Of a DNA stretch of 64,000 nucleotides, positions 32,779 to 45,351 are shown piece after piece; position 1 is the stretch's first letter, and every line of letters begins with the position of its first letter. The position numbers and the translations under genes were made by a program. The DNA is from Balanoglossus misakiensis (Eukaryota > Hemichordata): positions 13,144,001 to 13,208,000 of the forward strand of contig CM082579.2 in assembly GCA_040954595.2 (NCBI GenBank), given 5' to 3'. Below the pieces are notes generated by a model that searched no databases, was not told where the DNA came from, and saw only the letters and a program-made list of their open reading frames with translations.

Positions 32779-35667
32779 ATGTGGGAATACCATTCCGCAA
32801 AGTTCAGAACAATCCGGCTCCAGCGAACCGAAGAGAGCTATAAGGTATATTAATTTTGAAATACAATTTAGAATTTACAAACAAATATATTTAGTTTCGG
32901 ATTTAATATTACCGATAACCGAGAAATTGATGACAATTTTATCAAGGAGTCTGCGTATTCACGCATGTAGAATTTCTGTTGGAACAGATTTCTGAATGTC
33001 GCTGACTATGCAAAATCCCAATTATGCTGACAATGTAAAATTCCAATTCTAAATGAAGAAATTCTACGTCATGCGTGAATACGCAGTCACCAGATTCAAT
33101 CTGACTATCTGTAAGTCAACGTTATGAAATCGAATTGTTGCACTGAAAAATGGAAAGTTGAATTGTGAAATCAAATTTTAAACTAAGAAATGGAATGTTG
33201 AATAGAAATAAGAATAGCAAAATGAGGAGTTGTAATTTTGTCATGGATTGTCACACCATAGACTGCCAACACTCTCTTGAACAATGCTGCAAAGTCTTCT
33301 CAATTGATACACACATGGCAACCAGCAATCAGCCAGCAGTTTTCTGAAGTAAAATGGGCTAAAAAATGATTCTTTTAATGGCCATAATATCATGTGACCT
33401 AGTATGCATAATGATGTTGTACTATGCACCAGCCTGTTCCTCCATGTCATTGTTTCAAAATATAAACTTTAAGAATTTTAGGACGTTGATAATTGACACC
33501 ATGCTGCAATTCCTGAAAGTGTCTCTTATAATCCTAAATGAATATATTCTTCCTATTTCATATACAGAGAATTAGGCAGAGACAGAGTGCTCTTAACAGA
33601 ATAGGAGCAAGGGAAGAAAGACTGACAACATTGCGATGCATGGTAAGTGATTCACAACAATTGCAAAAAACCTGAAACTGAATTCTCTTTTATTTGTAAC
33701 CCAGAAATAGCCAAACACATTTTGTTCACACATGGCACAAGGACTATGTGGTTTTAAAGCTACCATATAATTAACAGAGTGTCTGTCCTCCTATGTCTGT
33801 CATCCTGCATGTTCATACAAGTTCAATCACGTGATACAGAGGTTCTGTTCGATTATTTTTCCTTTGCATACTTCAATATGCATTCAGAATTTACTTTGCC
33901 TAAATGTAACAATATTGCCTTGGGTAGGCATTTGAAAGCCTGAAAAGAACACCACCGTACCGGTACATTATTACAAAGATTTCTATATATCAATGCCATG
34001 TTACCTGAGTGAAAATTGTAACATTTCTGTGCATTTCTGCATTATTTTTATCTTGTAAGCCTCGCTGAATACAATTTGCAAATTTGCACTTGTGGTGTAT
34101 GCATCCTTCATTATCTTTGTGTAATTATGGTCAGACATTTTGAAATGCGCAGGATTTTGCATTAATGGAACCACTGATGATACTTCTAACCTTTATGCCA
34201 TGGCAATCATGAATGTAACTGTAGCCATATTGTACAGACTTTATGTAACAAATCATTTGTTGTCTTACTGATGTTTTCTGTCCAAGTTTTTAAGCATTGT
34301 TCAATCAGATTCTGCAATGATGGAAACAAACGAATTTGTGCTACATTCTGGCAAATGGGGATAAAGCTAATACCAGTATGAATTTATGAGTGCCTGAGAA
34401 GGCTATCTGTGACATGGGTGTACTGTACGATCGAGTTGCACATTCATGGGCATTCAAATACATAACAGCGCCCTCTAGCGGCTGGCTGTGACGATGTTTT
34501 TAAATTTGAACAACCTATATAGGCTCACGAGCATCAACAGTAAAAGCAACATGAAAGAAATATTGGTATTTTTGTCAGAAACTTTGCATAATTATAATTT
34601 TCGAGTAAATTATATATTTATCCCCTGAAACTAATAACACAAGTATTATGGCACGAGTTATTGGACTTCATTTACTCTGACTTTGATCAACAATTTTAAA
34701 GTAATAATTTGAAGTCCATATGTAAATTGGATCAAGTATTTGTGGTCCTTTAAAAATGTGCTTATCTTGGGTTTTATAATGTACCTTGATCCATCATTCA
34801 ATACTCAGTAATGTGTCATTGACCGAAATGGCATGACATTGACAGTTTTCAACATTTCAGTTTCAATGATTTGCTAATTCTCTTTATTGTATAATTTGAT
34901 CTAGGTAAAGGATCCTCTACAAGATCCCCCAGGAAAGCCCAATGTAAGTAGCTTTGGTTTTTCTGACCTCTTAGTCATGTGTGCTTTCATACAATGTTTA
35001 AAGGGAAGCGGTTGTCGCGCTGCGTGGGTGTCCCCCCTGATGAGAATACGTCTTCCCATACCTGCACAAACCTCACTGCAGTCACCACAACCAGGATCTT
35101 CAGTTGCTACGGTTGGCTGCTTCGTTCATTCTAGGAATTATTTAATTTCAGGGATCTAATGTCTATCAACAAACAATCACAGCGCGCTGACCCCTTCACT
35201 TTAAAGTGCTACAATATTACGCAAAATTTCAATACGTGCAAGATCTGTGTTTGGTATAGTAGGTGCATTATCACTTAACAGTTGTATTTTTACTTTCCAG
35301 CTCTATGAGGTTAACTGGCAATGGCTGCTGATCGCAGTTGCTGTTGTAGCAGTGGTGTGTTGTGTTTTCGTAAGTATGGGCACATTAAACTGTTATGGCA
35401 ATTATGTATGTATGTAAGTATTTGCGTGTGTATGTACTATGTATGTGTGTGTATGAATTTATGTATGTATATAAGTATGTATGTATGTATGTATGGAAGT
35501 ATGTACAAACCTATTTGTGTGTGCATGTATGTAGGCATGCATGCATGCATGCATGTATGAATGTATGTGTGTAGGTATGTATGTATGTATGTATGTATGT
35601 ATGTGCATGCGTGCATGTGTGCGTGCGTGCGTGCTTACACATGCATGTATGTATATGTATGGATGTA

Positions 35668-35700
<33 letters not shown>

Positions 35701-38700
35701 ATGTATGTATGTATGTATGTATGTATGTGCATGCGTGCATGTGTGCGTGCGTGCGTGCGTGCGTATACATGCATGTATGTATGTATGGATGTATGTATGG
35801 ATGGATGGATGGATGGATCTTATGTGGTGCACCTGACTTTGACAGTACCTGTGTGCGAACGTTAGAAGCAGTCATCCTGGGCATGGCTGACCAGAAATTT
35901 GTGCAAGGCGGCGGCCAGTACCTGACCCCTTGCCTTTTAGCTGGCACAGCCAGCAGTGGGAATGGGGTAGGGGAGCAGGCCAGGAACAAGACACTGGAAA
36001 CATTTCTTCTACAGGCAATGTTTAAAGCTTGTTTTGTTTTTTCCTCAGGTTCAGCACAAGCACATTGAAGAGAAAAAGTTATCGTTGGAAGAACTTACAA
36101 AGACCTTTCACAGGCAGAAAATGATCCTTCTGAGGAAACAAGAACGGCTACAAATCAAAATAGAATGGATCTCACAAAACGAGGCAATGTTACATGATTT
36201 TACGAAACTGGCCGATACTTTCAAGACATTGGAGCAGGAGACAAGGTAGGTGTGGCGTACACTTGTATGTGTAAAGTTGAATATATCGCAGTACATGATC
36301 CTTCAGTGGCACCTTTGTGAGAACAAAAATTAAGCGGTCTAATTATGTGGTCAGAACCATAATATTCACATTTTATATTTTGCACAATTTTCATTTCAAT
36401 CAGAGCGCACTCATATTATTTGCACATTGTACATGTGGTATCTCATGACAGTAGTCATCATGTACCGCATGACTGGTTGGCCCAGTCTCAAGCAGTTCAA
36501 AAATAATGTACACTCAAAAGAAATATGGTCTTAGAGTTTTTGTGCCAACCAAAATGAAACGGTTTAATTATGTGGAAGTCATTTTGTCAACAGTCACTCA
36601 GTGTAAAAAAAGAAATTAAAGCAGTGAAAATGCTCTGAGTACGTCGACAGAGTTGCATCACCCAGGAAAAACGAAGTCGTCAAAATGCGCCCAAATGACA
36701 AATAAAGTGGTCTGGCTGCAAATCGCCTCAGCCAAATTTTGTATAAATTGGGTCCATATAAATGAAAATTGCGTCCACCAAAATTGAAAAGGTGTCTGCA
36801 AATATTATAGTAGTTCTGACCCAGAATTTGAATTGTGGTTGGCGTGTAGGGGCCAATATGGTCCATTGCATTTTCTCATCAGGGGCCACCCCTGTTTGTA
36901 TGTATATTGGCCAGACTTTTGAAAACAACATATTTGGATCAAACCACCAATGTGGTGAAAGAAGTAAATGAACAGCATTGAAGAGTTATGTGTCTTTTAA
37001 ATTGCGTCTTTTTCAATAATGTCTTAGCTTTCATTTGTATGTGTGTATATACCAAGAATGTGGCAGTTTCTTGAAGAGGGTGCACATACGTGTCTAACAA
37101 TTTTGGAAATCACTGAAAATAACCCGTAAATTGCTGAAATATGAGTCAGTTTGAGCCCATGAGTCTTGTGCATACTATCAACTACTGTGGAACAGGTTAT
37201 TTTCGCGAGCAAAAAATACGCGAAATATAGTTGTGAAAGAACAATGTGCATGAGAATGTGAAAATTAATTCTCGCTTAACAGTTGCCTCTCTCAACATCG
37301 CGAAAAATTTCAACTCGCGAAAATAACATGTTTTACAGTATCTCTAATGTTGTAATGTCTTGGGTTTCTTTCAGCTGGGATAATCTGCAGCATGAAAAAA
37401 ACAAGAACGAGTACCACCAACATTTTGAACAAATGGATGAGGCACTGACCGCTTTCAGCCAAAAAGCCAGAGTGTTGAAAACGTGGTGGAAAGATGCTGC
37501 TGAAAGGTACGGTGAATCTTGACCCCTATGTGACCTTTACATCCTTGCATTTTGTTGGCATGATTTAATCATTTTGAGTTCAAACTCTGGATCAGCCAAC
37601 CTTACACACTGAATCTGTGCATATAGTTGTAAATCATCCCAAAACAAAATGTTGTGTGTAATGTTGAAACATGTGCCAACAAAACACGGGTGTTTCTAAA
37701 ACTTGTAATGAGCAGAACCTACAGTAATGACCAATGATGACCTTGAAATAGATAGAATGATTGATAAGGAGCAATAATGACCAAAAATTTGGTCAAAACT
37801 CAGTAACTGAACAACTACTAGTCAGATTGATTTGCAAATTTGTGTGTATTTACCAGTACTCTATTGCTGAAGAAGAAAATATAAATTGTTCATCGGAATC
37901 ACTGCTTATTCTACTTTGGCTGTTTTGGAATTTATTTTTTGGATTGTGGCAAATTCTTACTTCTGCATTACAAATATTCTTAGTACTGCCTTTGGTGGCA
38001 CCCTACACTTTCTCATGTGTTCACAGGCAAAGCATTTTGAATTAGACTTCCAACCTGTTTTGAGTGAGTTGAGCGCCAATACGTTGTTGTGATGTAAATA
38101 TTTGGCAAATGACAATTCAAAGGGGGTAGATTTGGGCAGAAATTTCTTCGTTCTATTAGTAAAGGTTGGTTCATGTCACATAATGAGAATTAACCAACAT
38201 TCGACGTGACAGCGAACATTTACCGTAGTTTGCCGGGTAAGAGCCCCTGCTCGGACAAACGCCCCCCCCTGGTTTTAGGGCCCATTTGTAGATCGAGGCC
38301 ATATCCGGTCTAAAGCCCCCCCCCCCCCCCCCCCCCGGCCGAATATCCATTAAATTCTTGGAGCTGCTTCAGTCCGTCCTCGACGCGAAACACCCAACAT
38401 TGGAAGATCCCGACTTGGACTCGGAGAATGAACCACTCAAAAATTTGCATAAAAGTCGAGGTGGCCATCCCTCATTTGCATAAATCTCGAGGCCATATCC
38501 GGGCTAAAGCCCCCCCCTGTTTTTTCGCTAATCTGTTGGCCCAGCACCCGGGGCTCTTACCCGGCAAACTACGGTAGTTCCAAAGTTCAGTGATTTGTTT
38601 AACAAGATTGTGACAGCAGATGGTTGGTGCATCTGGTTGAATGAAAATTGCATCGAAAGTGTATAAAAATTATGACAGCGACAAAACACATGGTTGCGTT

Positions 38701-40441
38701 GATGTTTAAATACGCTCTGACGTGTCAGTCTACAGCGAGTTCAACATGAATTTTGCAGTGTTCAGTGTGACAAATAAGACAATCAATTTGCACACGAAGC
38801 CATTCCGTCTACTTCCGCTACCGCACCATCTGATACTGACGGCCACATTCAAAATGCGTTTTTGATCACTGATGTCCACTTTTACTGAAGTCGATCTGCC
38901 TGACAATAGATGTTTCCCAATAGCTATTACAATGATAATATTCAGCTGTTTGACGAACTTGGTGCAGACTGGAACAAATTAGACATGGCTACCGTGGCCA
39001 GAATAATAGAATCTCACACACCAAATGACCTGGGATCATATTTCTCGCTAGATATGATCCCAGGTCCTTGGTGTGTGAGATTATATTTCTCACACAGCCA
39101 CAATTTAGCCAAATTCGTTAAAAAATTGAATAAACGACTCTGGAACTGTAGTCTAGGCACGTTGAAGTCTCTGTCCCTGTAATACACATCGCGTCATTGG
39201 ATAAAATTTAGTGCGCGTTTGCAAAAGAACGCTTTGTCAACCAATCAGCGCGAGCGTCAGATACAGCTTTCGATTCAGTGAAAGTGTGGGATCAATTTGT
39301 TCTCACACTCCCAGTGTGCCAGGAGTGTGAGAACATTGTGCGTAGTGAGAGATAGTCTGTACAGTGTTGTTAGACCATCGTGTAGAATGTGTAGAGACAG
39401 TAAAGAGGCCAAGACATGGGGCCAAAGTAAAATGAAAAAAAAACTCAGATGCCAGATCCCACCAGGACAATATTAAAGAATAATACTTAATTGTTGGATT
39501 TCAGTGATTTGCTGTGCATTTTATTTTATTCTGAGAGCATGTGGAAATACTCAGAATATGTTGTGCAAACACCAACTGTATATATAATGGCCTGTTTTTT
39601 TGGTGGGGAAATACAGTATTGAATTCAGTTACAAATACTGTACATGTATCAGAGATATTTCTGGTAAAAAGCAAAACAATTATCTCGCATTGTCTGCATT
39701 TGTGCAAATATGCCAGAGAACTGGTTTTACCTTCTGCCTAAAAACATTTAAAAAAATTTTTCGCTCACCACTTCTGGAACAAGGTCCAAAAAATCAATGC
39801 ACAACATTTAAAGTATGCGAAAACAAACCAACACTCGAGCACAAATACCAAGAACATCAAACCAGCGTGAACGAAGTCATCGACGATGACTTTTTTCCAG
39901 CAATGATATGAAATTAAACAACTGTTTAGTTCCATGAAAACGGTCATGATAATTGACACTGATTGCATAACTTCAGATGACTATACGGGTATAATATGAA
40001 ATTGGAAACGATCAGCATTTCCACAGTATTTGTGATTACCCATTCTGTCTATTTCTAGGATGTTATTGGTCATTACTGCAAGTTTCTGCTCATTACTGCT
40101 CGTTACAAGTTTTACAAACACCCAGAAGTCATTTAGAAAGGCACAAAATAACAAGTCCATAAAAAACTGAGCATGAGTCATTGTCATGTAGCCTGCATAA
40201 AGTAAAACTTGATGGATTCTTACACAATTTGCATTACCTGGCATGTGTACTGCAAGGCAATGCCTGGAGTTATAGAGGGTGTTTGATCGCGGGAATTTGT
40301 CTTTTGTGTCACATGCAGTTAAATTACTCCTCATTGTCACCACGACCCCCAGCTCATCATTTATAGTTTCCTGTACGGCATCTGTTTGCTTTTTTCAGAT
40401 ACGAGAAACTAGGAGCTGGGTTGCAGGATGGCGAACACTGA
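32779..40441 (+). CDS. Single-pass membrane protein with long coiled-coil tail (206 aa, seven coding exons)
   Basis: Coding exons 32779-32844 (exon begins at 32777), 33568-33642, 34905-34943, 35301-35369, 36049-36245, 37375-37506, 40399-40441. All six introns are GT-AG and phases agree (0,0,0,0,2,2); total 621 nt. Residues 1-60 are basic (KFRTIRLQRTEESYKRIRQRQ...). Residues about 66-84 form one hydrophobic helix (WLLIAVAVVAVVCCVF). Residues 84-206 are highly charged and helical, heptad-like (HKHIEEKKLSLEELTKTF..., FEQMDEALTAFSQKARVLKTWW). There is no signal peptide before the helix, so a signal-anchor topology is likely. I do not recognise the family. Intact splice structure and absence of transposon motifs mark it as a host gene. 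The last exon (YEKLGAGLQDGEH-stop) is least certain because it overlaps a minisatellite; without it the frame would end just past 37506. Confidence 0.7.
35400..35818. repeat. (ATGT)n / (TGTG)n / (ATGG)n compound microsatellite in intron 4 of the membrane-protein gene
   Basis: About 420 bp of imperfect ATGT, GTGC and GGAT repeats immediately after the donor of the transmembrane exon. Open frames on both strands here are repeat artefacts. Confidence 0.97.
36246..37374 (+). other. Intron 5 of the membrane-protein gene, nothing else seen
   Basis: GT-AG intron of 1,129 bp without recognised elements or coding sequence. Confidence 0.6.
38223..38574. mobile_element. Short MITE with perfect terminal inverted repeats (352 bp)
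   Basis: The ends CCGTAGTTTGCCGGGTAA and the exact complement extend to about 25 bp without mismatch. The element is flanked by TA (38221-38222 and 38575-38576). It lies in intron 6 of the membrane-protein gene. It includes a poly(C) run of about 26 bases and two similar GAGGCCATATCCGG blocks. No coding capacity; TA duplication suggests Tc1/mariner mobilisation. Confidence 0.9.
39010..39081. repeat. Short palindrome (hairpin) in intron 6
   Basis: Arms containing TCTCACACACC and CTGGGATCATAT are mirrored across a 10-bp loop, with one small mismatch zone. A second hairpin built on GTTCTCACACTCC lies at 39,299-39,334, so the two share a CTCACAC word. Confidence 0.8.
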
Positions 40442-40735
40442 TCTGTATGCCACCTGGCAGATTGAAGTCTGACTACCATTAGTACCATGCAGAAACTAGA
40501 TGCTGGTTTGCAGGATGGAGAACACTGATCTGTGTGCCAACTGGCAGATTGAAATCCGACTACCATTAGTACCATGCAGAGACTAGATGCTGGTTTGCAG
40601 GATGGAGAACACTGATCTGTGTGCCAACTGGCAGATTGAAGTCCGACTACCAATAGTACCATGCAGAAACTAGATGCTGGTTTGCAGGATGGAGAACACT
40701 GATCTGTGTGCCAACTGGCAGAGGAATGCTGCAAG
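40399..40735. repeat. 87-bp minisatellite (about 4 units) seeded by the last exon of the membrane-protein gene
   Basis: Units recur every 87 bp (ATGCAGAAAC at 40487, variant at 40574, 40661). The first, most divergent unit coincides with the terminal exon: GGTTTGCAGGATGGAGAACACTGA in later units matches the exon's own codons and stop. Confidence 0.9.
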
Positions 40736-41008
40736 ATGATTTGGACCAGAAGTCCCACTACCATGCAGTCTCCATGATGCCTCATCTGTCAACAGAGGTC
40801 CGTAGACGCATGGACTCCCAGCTTGCAGTGCTTACGGTAGTTTTGGGGGCATCCCTGCCATGCATTTTTATATATTTGTGTAAATTTAGTTAATTTTCGT
40901 GTACACATCTGTATTTGAACGGTTTATTTAATTAGGTATATTAAGTTATTTTGTTAGTTGTTACTTGTAGTTATAGTTAGTTATAATATAGTATAGTTAT
41001 AGGGTATT

Positions 41009-41042
41009 TATGTTTGTTTGTTTGTTTGTTTGTTTGTTTGTG
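41009..41042. repeat. (TTTG)n microsatellite
   Basis: Pure TTTG repeats of about 34 bp. Confidence 0.95.
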
Positions 41043-41089
41043 TGGTGTAAGTGTGTGTGTCATTCAAAGTGTAGGGTACCTGTTTATAA

Positions 41090-41860
41090 TACCACGGTCA
41101 CACTGGTAAAAATTTGAAACATTTCGGAGATACTATTTGCCTTTTGTAAACACAGAGAATTAATCCTTTGAGTCGCTTGTGTCCACACACACAAAGTTTA
41201 TGTATAGGCGCTGAGGCTCAGCCCCATAGATAATGGGTTGTGGAGAGGTGTTAATCCTTACATCAGGTCTGGTTGCCAAAACCGTCTCAAAATTGATAAC
41301 CAGTGATTCAAATTGCCCATTTGACATCAAACCTTCAATATTCAGAAAAGATGTCAATTTTCTATGAGTTACAATTATTGTTTTCATAATGTACAGAAAA
41401 GTTTACATTGGATCACTTAGTCATTCCGCTATTCGTTTTCTTTGATTTTGAATATATCTAGTTTTGTTTACACTTCCCTGACTGTGTGCTTTACGATAAA
41501 ATATACACTTTACGTCAGGGGTACCATGTGCAAATGTCCACTACCGAGCTTGGAGTAAGAATTCTTGAGCATTCAGAAAAAAAAATCTCTGCATTCAGAA
41601 TGTTTTTTATCTCTGTCATTCAATTTTGATTTTGATTATATCTAATTTGTTTACACATGGTTCCATGACTGTGTGTTTTACGATACACATTTTCATTGAT
41701 TTGTTTCACAATATAATCTAATGTGGATGTTGGTCCACGTTGGATGGTATTGTGACGTGTTGTTTGCAGTGAGGTTTGATACAGCTCCCAGCAGACGCCA
41801 CTTTGTGTGAATTTCTTCACGTCATCGCCAATTTGTCACTTTTGTGGGTTATTTGTTTGG
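41090..41860. repeat. Dispersed repeat segment related to sequences at 53.6 kb and 63.9 kb
   Basis: About 41,097-41,210 matches 63,885-64,000 in direct orientation (ACTATTTGCC / ACTACTTGCC, then TTTATGTATA). About 41,740-41,820 matches 53,635-53,735 in inverted orientation, including a frame ending KFTQS..CWELY. Inside, about 41,413-41,500 and 41,610-41,695 are diverged direct copies of each other (TGACTGTGTG.TTTACGATA). The family is not recognised. Confidence 0.6.
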
Positions 41861-44469
41861 TGTTATGATTTCGCCCCTTTAACTGTTGATCCAGTAGAGA
41901 CAGTGTCATTAGCAATGGATTGCCTTGCATAACTTGACGAGGAGAGTCCATGGAAAGTCAGTTTTATTCAAGAACTAGATTAGGCGGAGCCTTGGAAGAC
42001 TAAATCGTAGAATTTGTAATGATAACTGTTGACCCTTTGATACAAGGTGTCTGTAAAGAATTTGGAGTCGCTTTGAGATAAAAATTCAGAAAATGTGGAC
42101 CATGACATTGAGAGTTCGTCCCTACAATGATTGGAAGTCTTCTTTCACGTTCAAAAAACATGTGCTAATTATAGAACATACGTATTAAGAGAGTATGTTG
42201 AACAACATCTTTGGAGAACATATAAACAGAGTATACTGCTTTGTATTGTCTTGTTAGCCTTTGTGTAAATTACAGGCTCTTGCTTCTAATACTTGTGTCA
42301 AACATTTTGCTACACCCACACCCATAGTGGGTGTATTGTTTGGGTGCTACTTCTACTTTCATACTCCTATGGCCCATGTGTGTCCTGACTTCAATATTGC
42401 AGAATCTTGTATTAGAAATGCAGCTTTATGAGGCATGGAGCCACCGGCCCAGCTGTAGTATTTGCAACCTTGTCCACTTTAGCATTGGTTCATATTTACA
42501 TATTATAACTGCTGTCTTGAAATCTAGCAGTATCACTTGAGGGTGGTTAGTAGCATTGTGCTGAGAACACTTGTTCAGTAACTCTTGAAGTCTATAAAGT
42601 GAATTATTTTGCTCCTATAGTGGAATATTTCAGCAGATTTCCCACTCCAACAGACAAAAAAGGGTATTTATCCCCATCACTGATTTTACCGAATATGGAA
42701 GTGAATGGCGGATGATCTGTAACAGACATGCTCTATCACACTGCTGACTTCTGCACCGGGGCTTCTGGGATACAGCTATGTCACATATATACCCCTATTC
42801 ATCGGAGGCAAGTGTCTAGCATGCCATTTGGGGATGCAGCAATCATGGATCACCACAGGGTCCCACCCTGGAGGACAGTTCAACTTGGCATTCAGCTCAC
42901 AAGGCAGAAATGTGTACTTATAGCAAATGGGTTTCCCAATGGCTGCCCATATGCGATGTCTCTTTAATTTTTAGCAGTTGTCAGAATTCCTTCTTCCTTG
43001 CCGCAAGTGGCATACTATTCTTTCCACATTACGAAAGTATCATTTGATAGGTTACCGGTATACATGTACATGTGCGTGTACGTATGATATTACGGAGGTG
43101 CAGGCAACACCTGTGGGGTATACGTCCACCTGTGATCACTAAGATACATCTTTCAGCTAGTATACAGCCTCTGATCATAGTGATCATCTTCCTTGTGTCT
43201 TTACTAATGAAACACACCATTTACCGGTGTTGTCTTTGATATCTCTGATATTGTCAGCTCTGTCAAGTTGTGGGCAGCTTCATCTATCTGAGACTGGTCA
43301 TCTGAACTTCATGACAACTTTTTTACCATGGGATCTTATGGATATTGCTCAAGCCAAATCACTCAAGTGTAAAAATGTTTCCATCAAAGACGTTACACAT
43401 TGGGGACAGGCCTCAAAATGCAGTGAAATGTATGGTGACAATCACCTGACAACCTTCGTGCTTCACTACAAGTCTTGATTTGCATCAGACCATTTTTTCT
43501 GCATGCCTGGCAGTCCAGTGTCGTGGGAATTAACCCCTGTACATAAAACTGAGCTTCATGCAGTTCTGTCTTTTACTATATCACCAGAAAGCACATAGCC
43601 TTATCCATTCAAGTAGTGTTAGTAGACAAGAACAGCCAATACCACATCAACCGACCAGGCACGAGCTCTGTTTAATTATTCTCTCAAATCCTTGTATTAC
43701 TCATGTACTCACTGGATCCTGTTCCTTCAGCCAATCCATTCGCAGTTTGCAATCTACATATGTATTAGTTTTCTTTTCTCTTTACTATTGTCTATGGTTC
43801 TTGGTATGTGTTGAGATGGTTTTAACAGCTGTGACTTATCTCTATTGGCAGAGGCCCGTCTGGCTGATTGGCATTTTCATGATACACACAATTTGAAATA
43901 ATGTCAAGGGAGCCAAGAAAAATACTTTGCCAGGAGGATGGGTAAGGTCAGAACACTCTATTCCTCAAAACTACTTTGAGCTAGACCTTCAACTCATGCT
44001 TTCAACCCTATGCTATCTTATAGCAGGCGCCCAGATCCACTTGTTTCTCACCATGTGATGACTATTTGTCCAGCCATGAATCATTGCTCCTCAGGAATTA
44101 TGAATAGTCAGGCCATTTTAGCAAGAGTGCAGTGGAGAGTGCATTGTACTTCACCAAGGCATATACTGGAGATCATGCCAGCTGAGGTGGATGGTATATA
44201 TCTCACCAGGAGACCAATTTGCTTTATGCAGTTTGTTAGCTTAGATCTTTGTTCTTCTTAATCACGAAGCCCTCCTACTTTGGGACTACTGGATGCAGGC
44301 TATTACTAAGTATGACACTGATGTCCACATCTACATGCAGTGTTTGTGTGGTGAGTACCTTAATTTGTACAGTACAGCAGTGGATCTTGGAGCACCTATG
44401 AGGAACATAAGCTCAATACCCTTTCACATGTTCTGCCTGTGACGTATCCTGGATGTGAAATATCAAGAC
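41861..44469. other. Intergenic, nothing recognised
   Basis: About 2.6 kb with short chance reading frames only. The right part may be a decayed upstream portion of the LINE fragment that follows, but I cannot show it. Confidence 0.45.
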
Positions 44470-44860
44470 AAAGTTACTAACACCACTGTCCTGAAGAGAG
44501 TTGGAATTTCTAGCATGTACCTGGTACAGTCTGCTGAAGCAGAGACACAATACAATGGCTTGGCAATGTGCTCATAGATGATGGGTGGATCCTAAAAGAC
44601 CTCCTGTATGGCGAACTGACACTTAATGGCGAACAGACCAAAGCAGACCTGACAGTTACACCACAGGGATGTTTGCAAAAGAGACACGAAGTCTCTGGAC
44701 ATCAACACAAACTCTTGGGAGTCTAAAAATTAGCCTCAGACCGAATGACCTGAAGACAAGTGGTTGGCAACGGCTCTCCAACTTTGAAGAGACACTCGCC
44801 AAAACGTGTGAAGTCAAGAGACAGAGAAGGAAGGCATCAAGCCAGGCAAACAGCTCCTCC
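44470..44860 (+). pseudogene. C-terminal fragment of a non-LTR retrotransposon polyprotein
   Basis: Across frameshifts the sequence reads VLKRVGISSMYLVQ, GWILKDLLYGEL, then VCKRDTKSLDINTNSWESLASDR. This order matches the region after the reverse transcriptase in several invertebrate LINE polyproteins (RWLGHV..MxDGRIPKDLLYGEL ... VCKRDxKxLxIDxxxWExLAxDR). At least two frameshifts make it dead. Confidence 0.65.
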
Positions 44861-45351
44861 TATTTAAAGTATCAGAGAGACAGTCATTCTCACATTGGAT
44901 TGACTAGATGCACCCGATGCTGTTCCAGATCTAGACCAGCATATCCCAGCATGACGATCCAATTGATCTCTCAAGACTGAAGGATGCCAACTGAACGCAC
45001 CTCATCCGTACTGCTTCCACATTGTAGTACTGTTTCATCTAGTGGAACACACACTGAAGGCAATGTATTGAGCACTTCACCAGCTATCCCATACATCTTC
45101 ATTATGAAGATGATTTCTTTACTTCTGTCTCACTTTAGAGAAGGGAAATTTACACAAAGGCTATTATTAGGGACAACTGAAGTATACTGTTTTTAGGATA
45201 AAACTCTTCCATGAATGTGAGTGATGGTTTTCAAAAGTCACACAACCTATGAATCAAGGTGTTATAACCCACCTCATCTGACATTGAAACAGACACAAAA
45301 GAAATGTTTACAACAACATCAAGAATAATATGTACAGACATGTACATGTAT

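Noticed and set aside
35459-36068. Long frames rich in Tyr-Ile-His-Thr or Met-Tyr-Val-Cys on both strands
   Set aside because: Direct translations of the ATGT/TGTG microsatellite.
37761-38092. Hydrophobic 60-90-codon frames in intron 6 of the membrane-protein gene
   Set aside because: The acceptor-like site near 38,030 gives an immediate stop in the required phase.
38910-39182. 90-codon frame starting MFPNSYYNDNIQLFDEL
   Set aside because: Half of it is generated by a palindrome, and it lies in an intron with no supporting splice sites or family match.
40357-40785. 142-codon minus-strand frame with a 29-residue repeat
   Set aside because: It follows from an 87-bp minisatellite whose period is a multiple of three; no splice signals or conserved motif.
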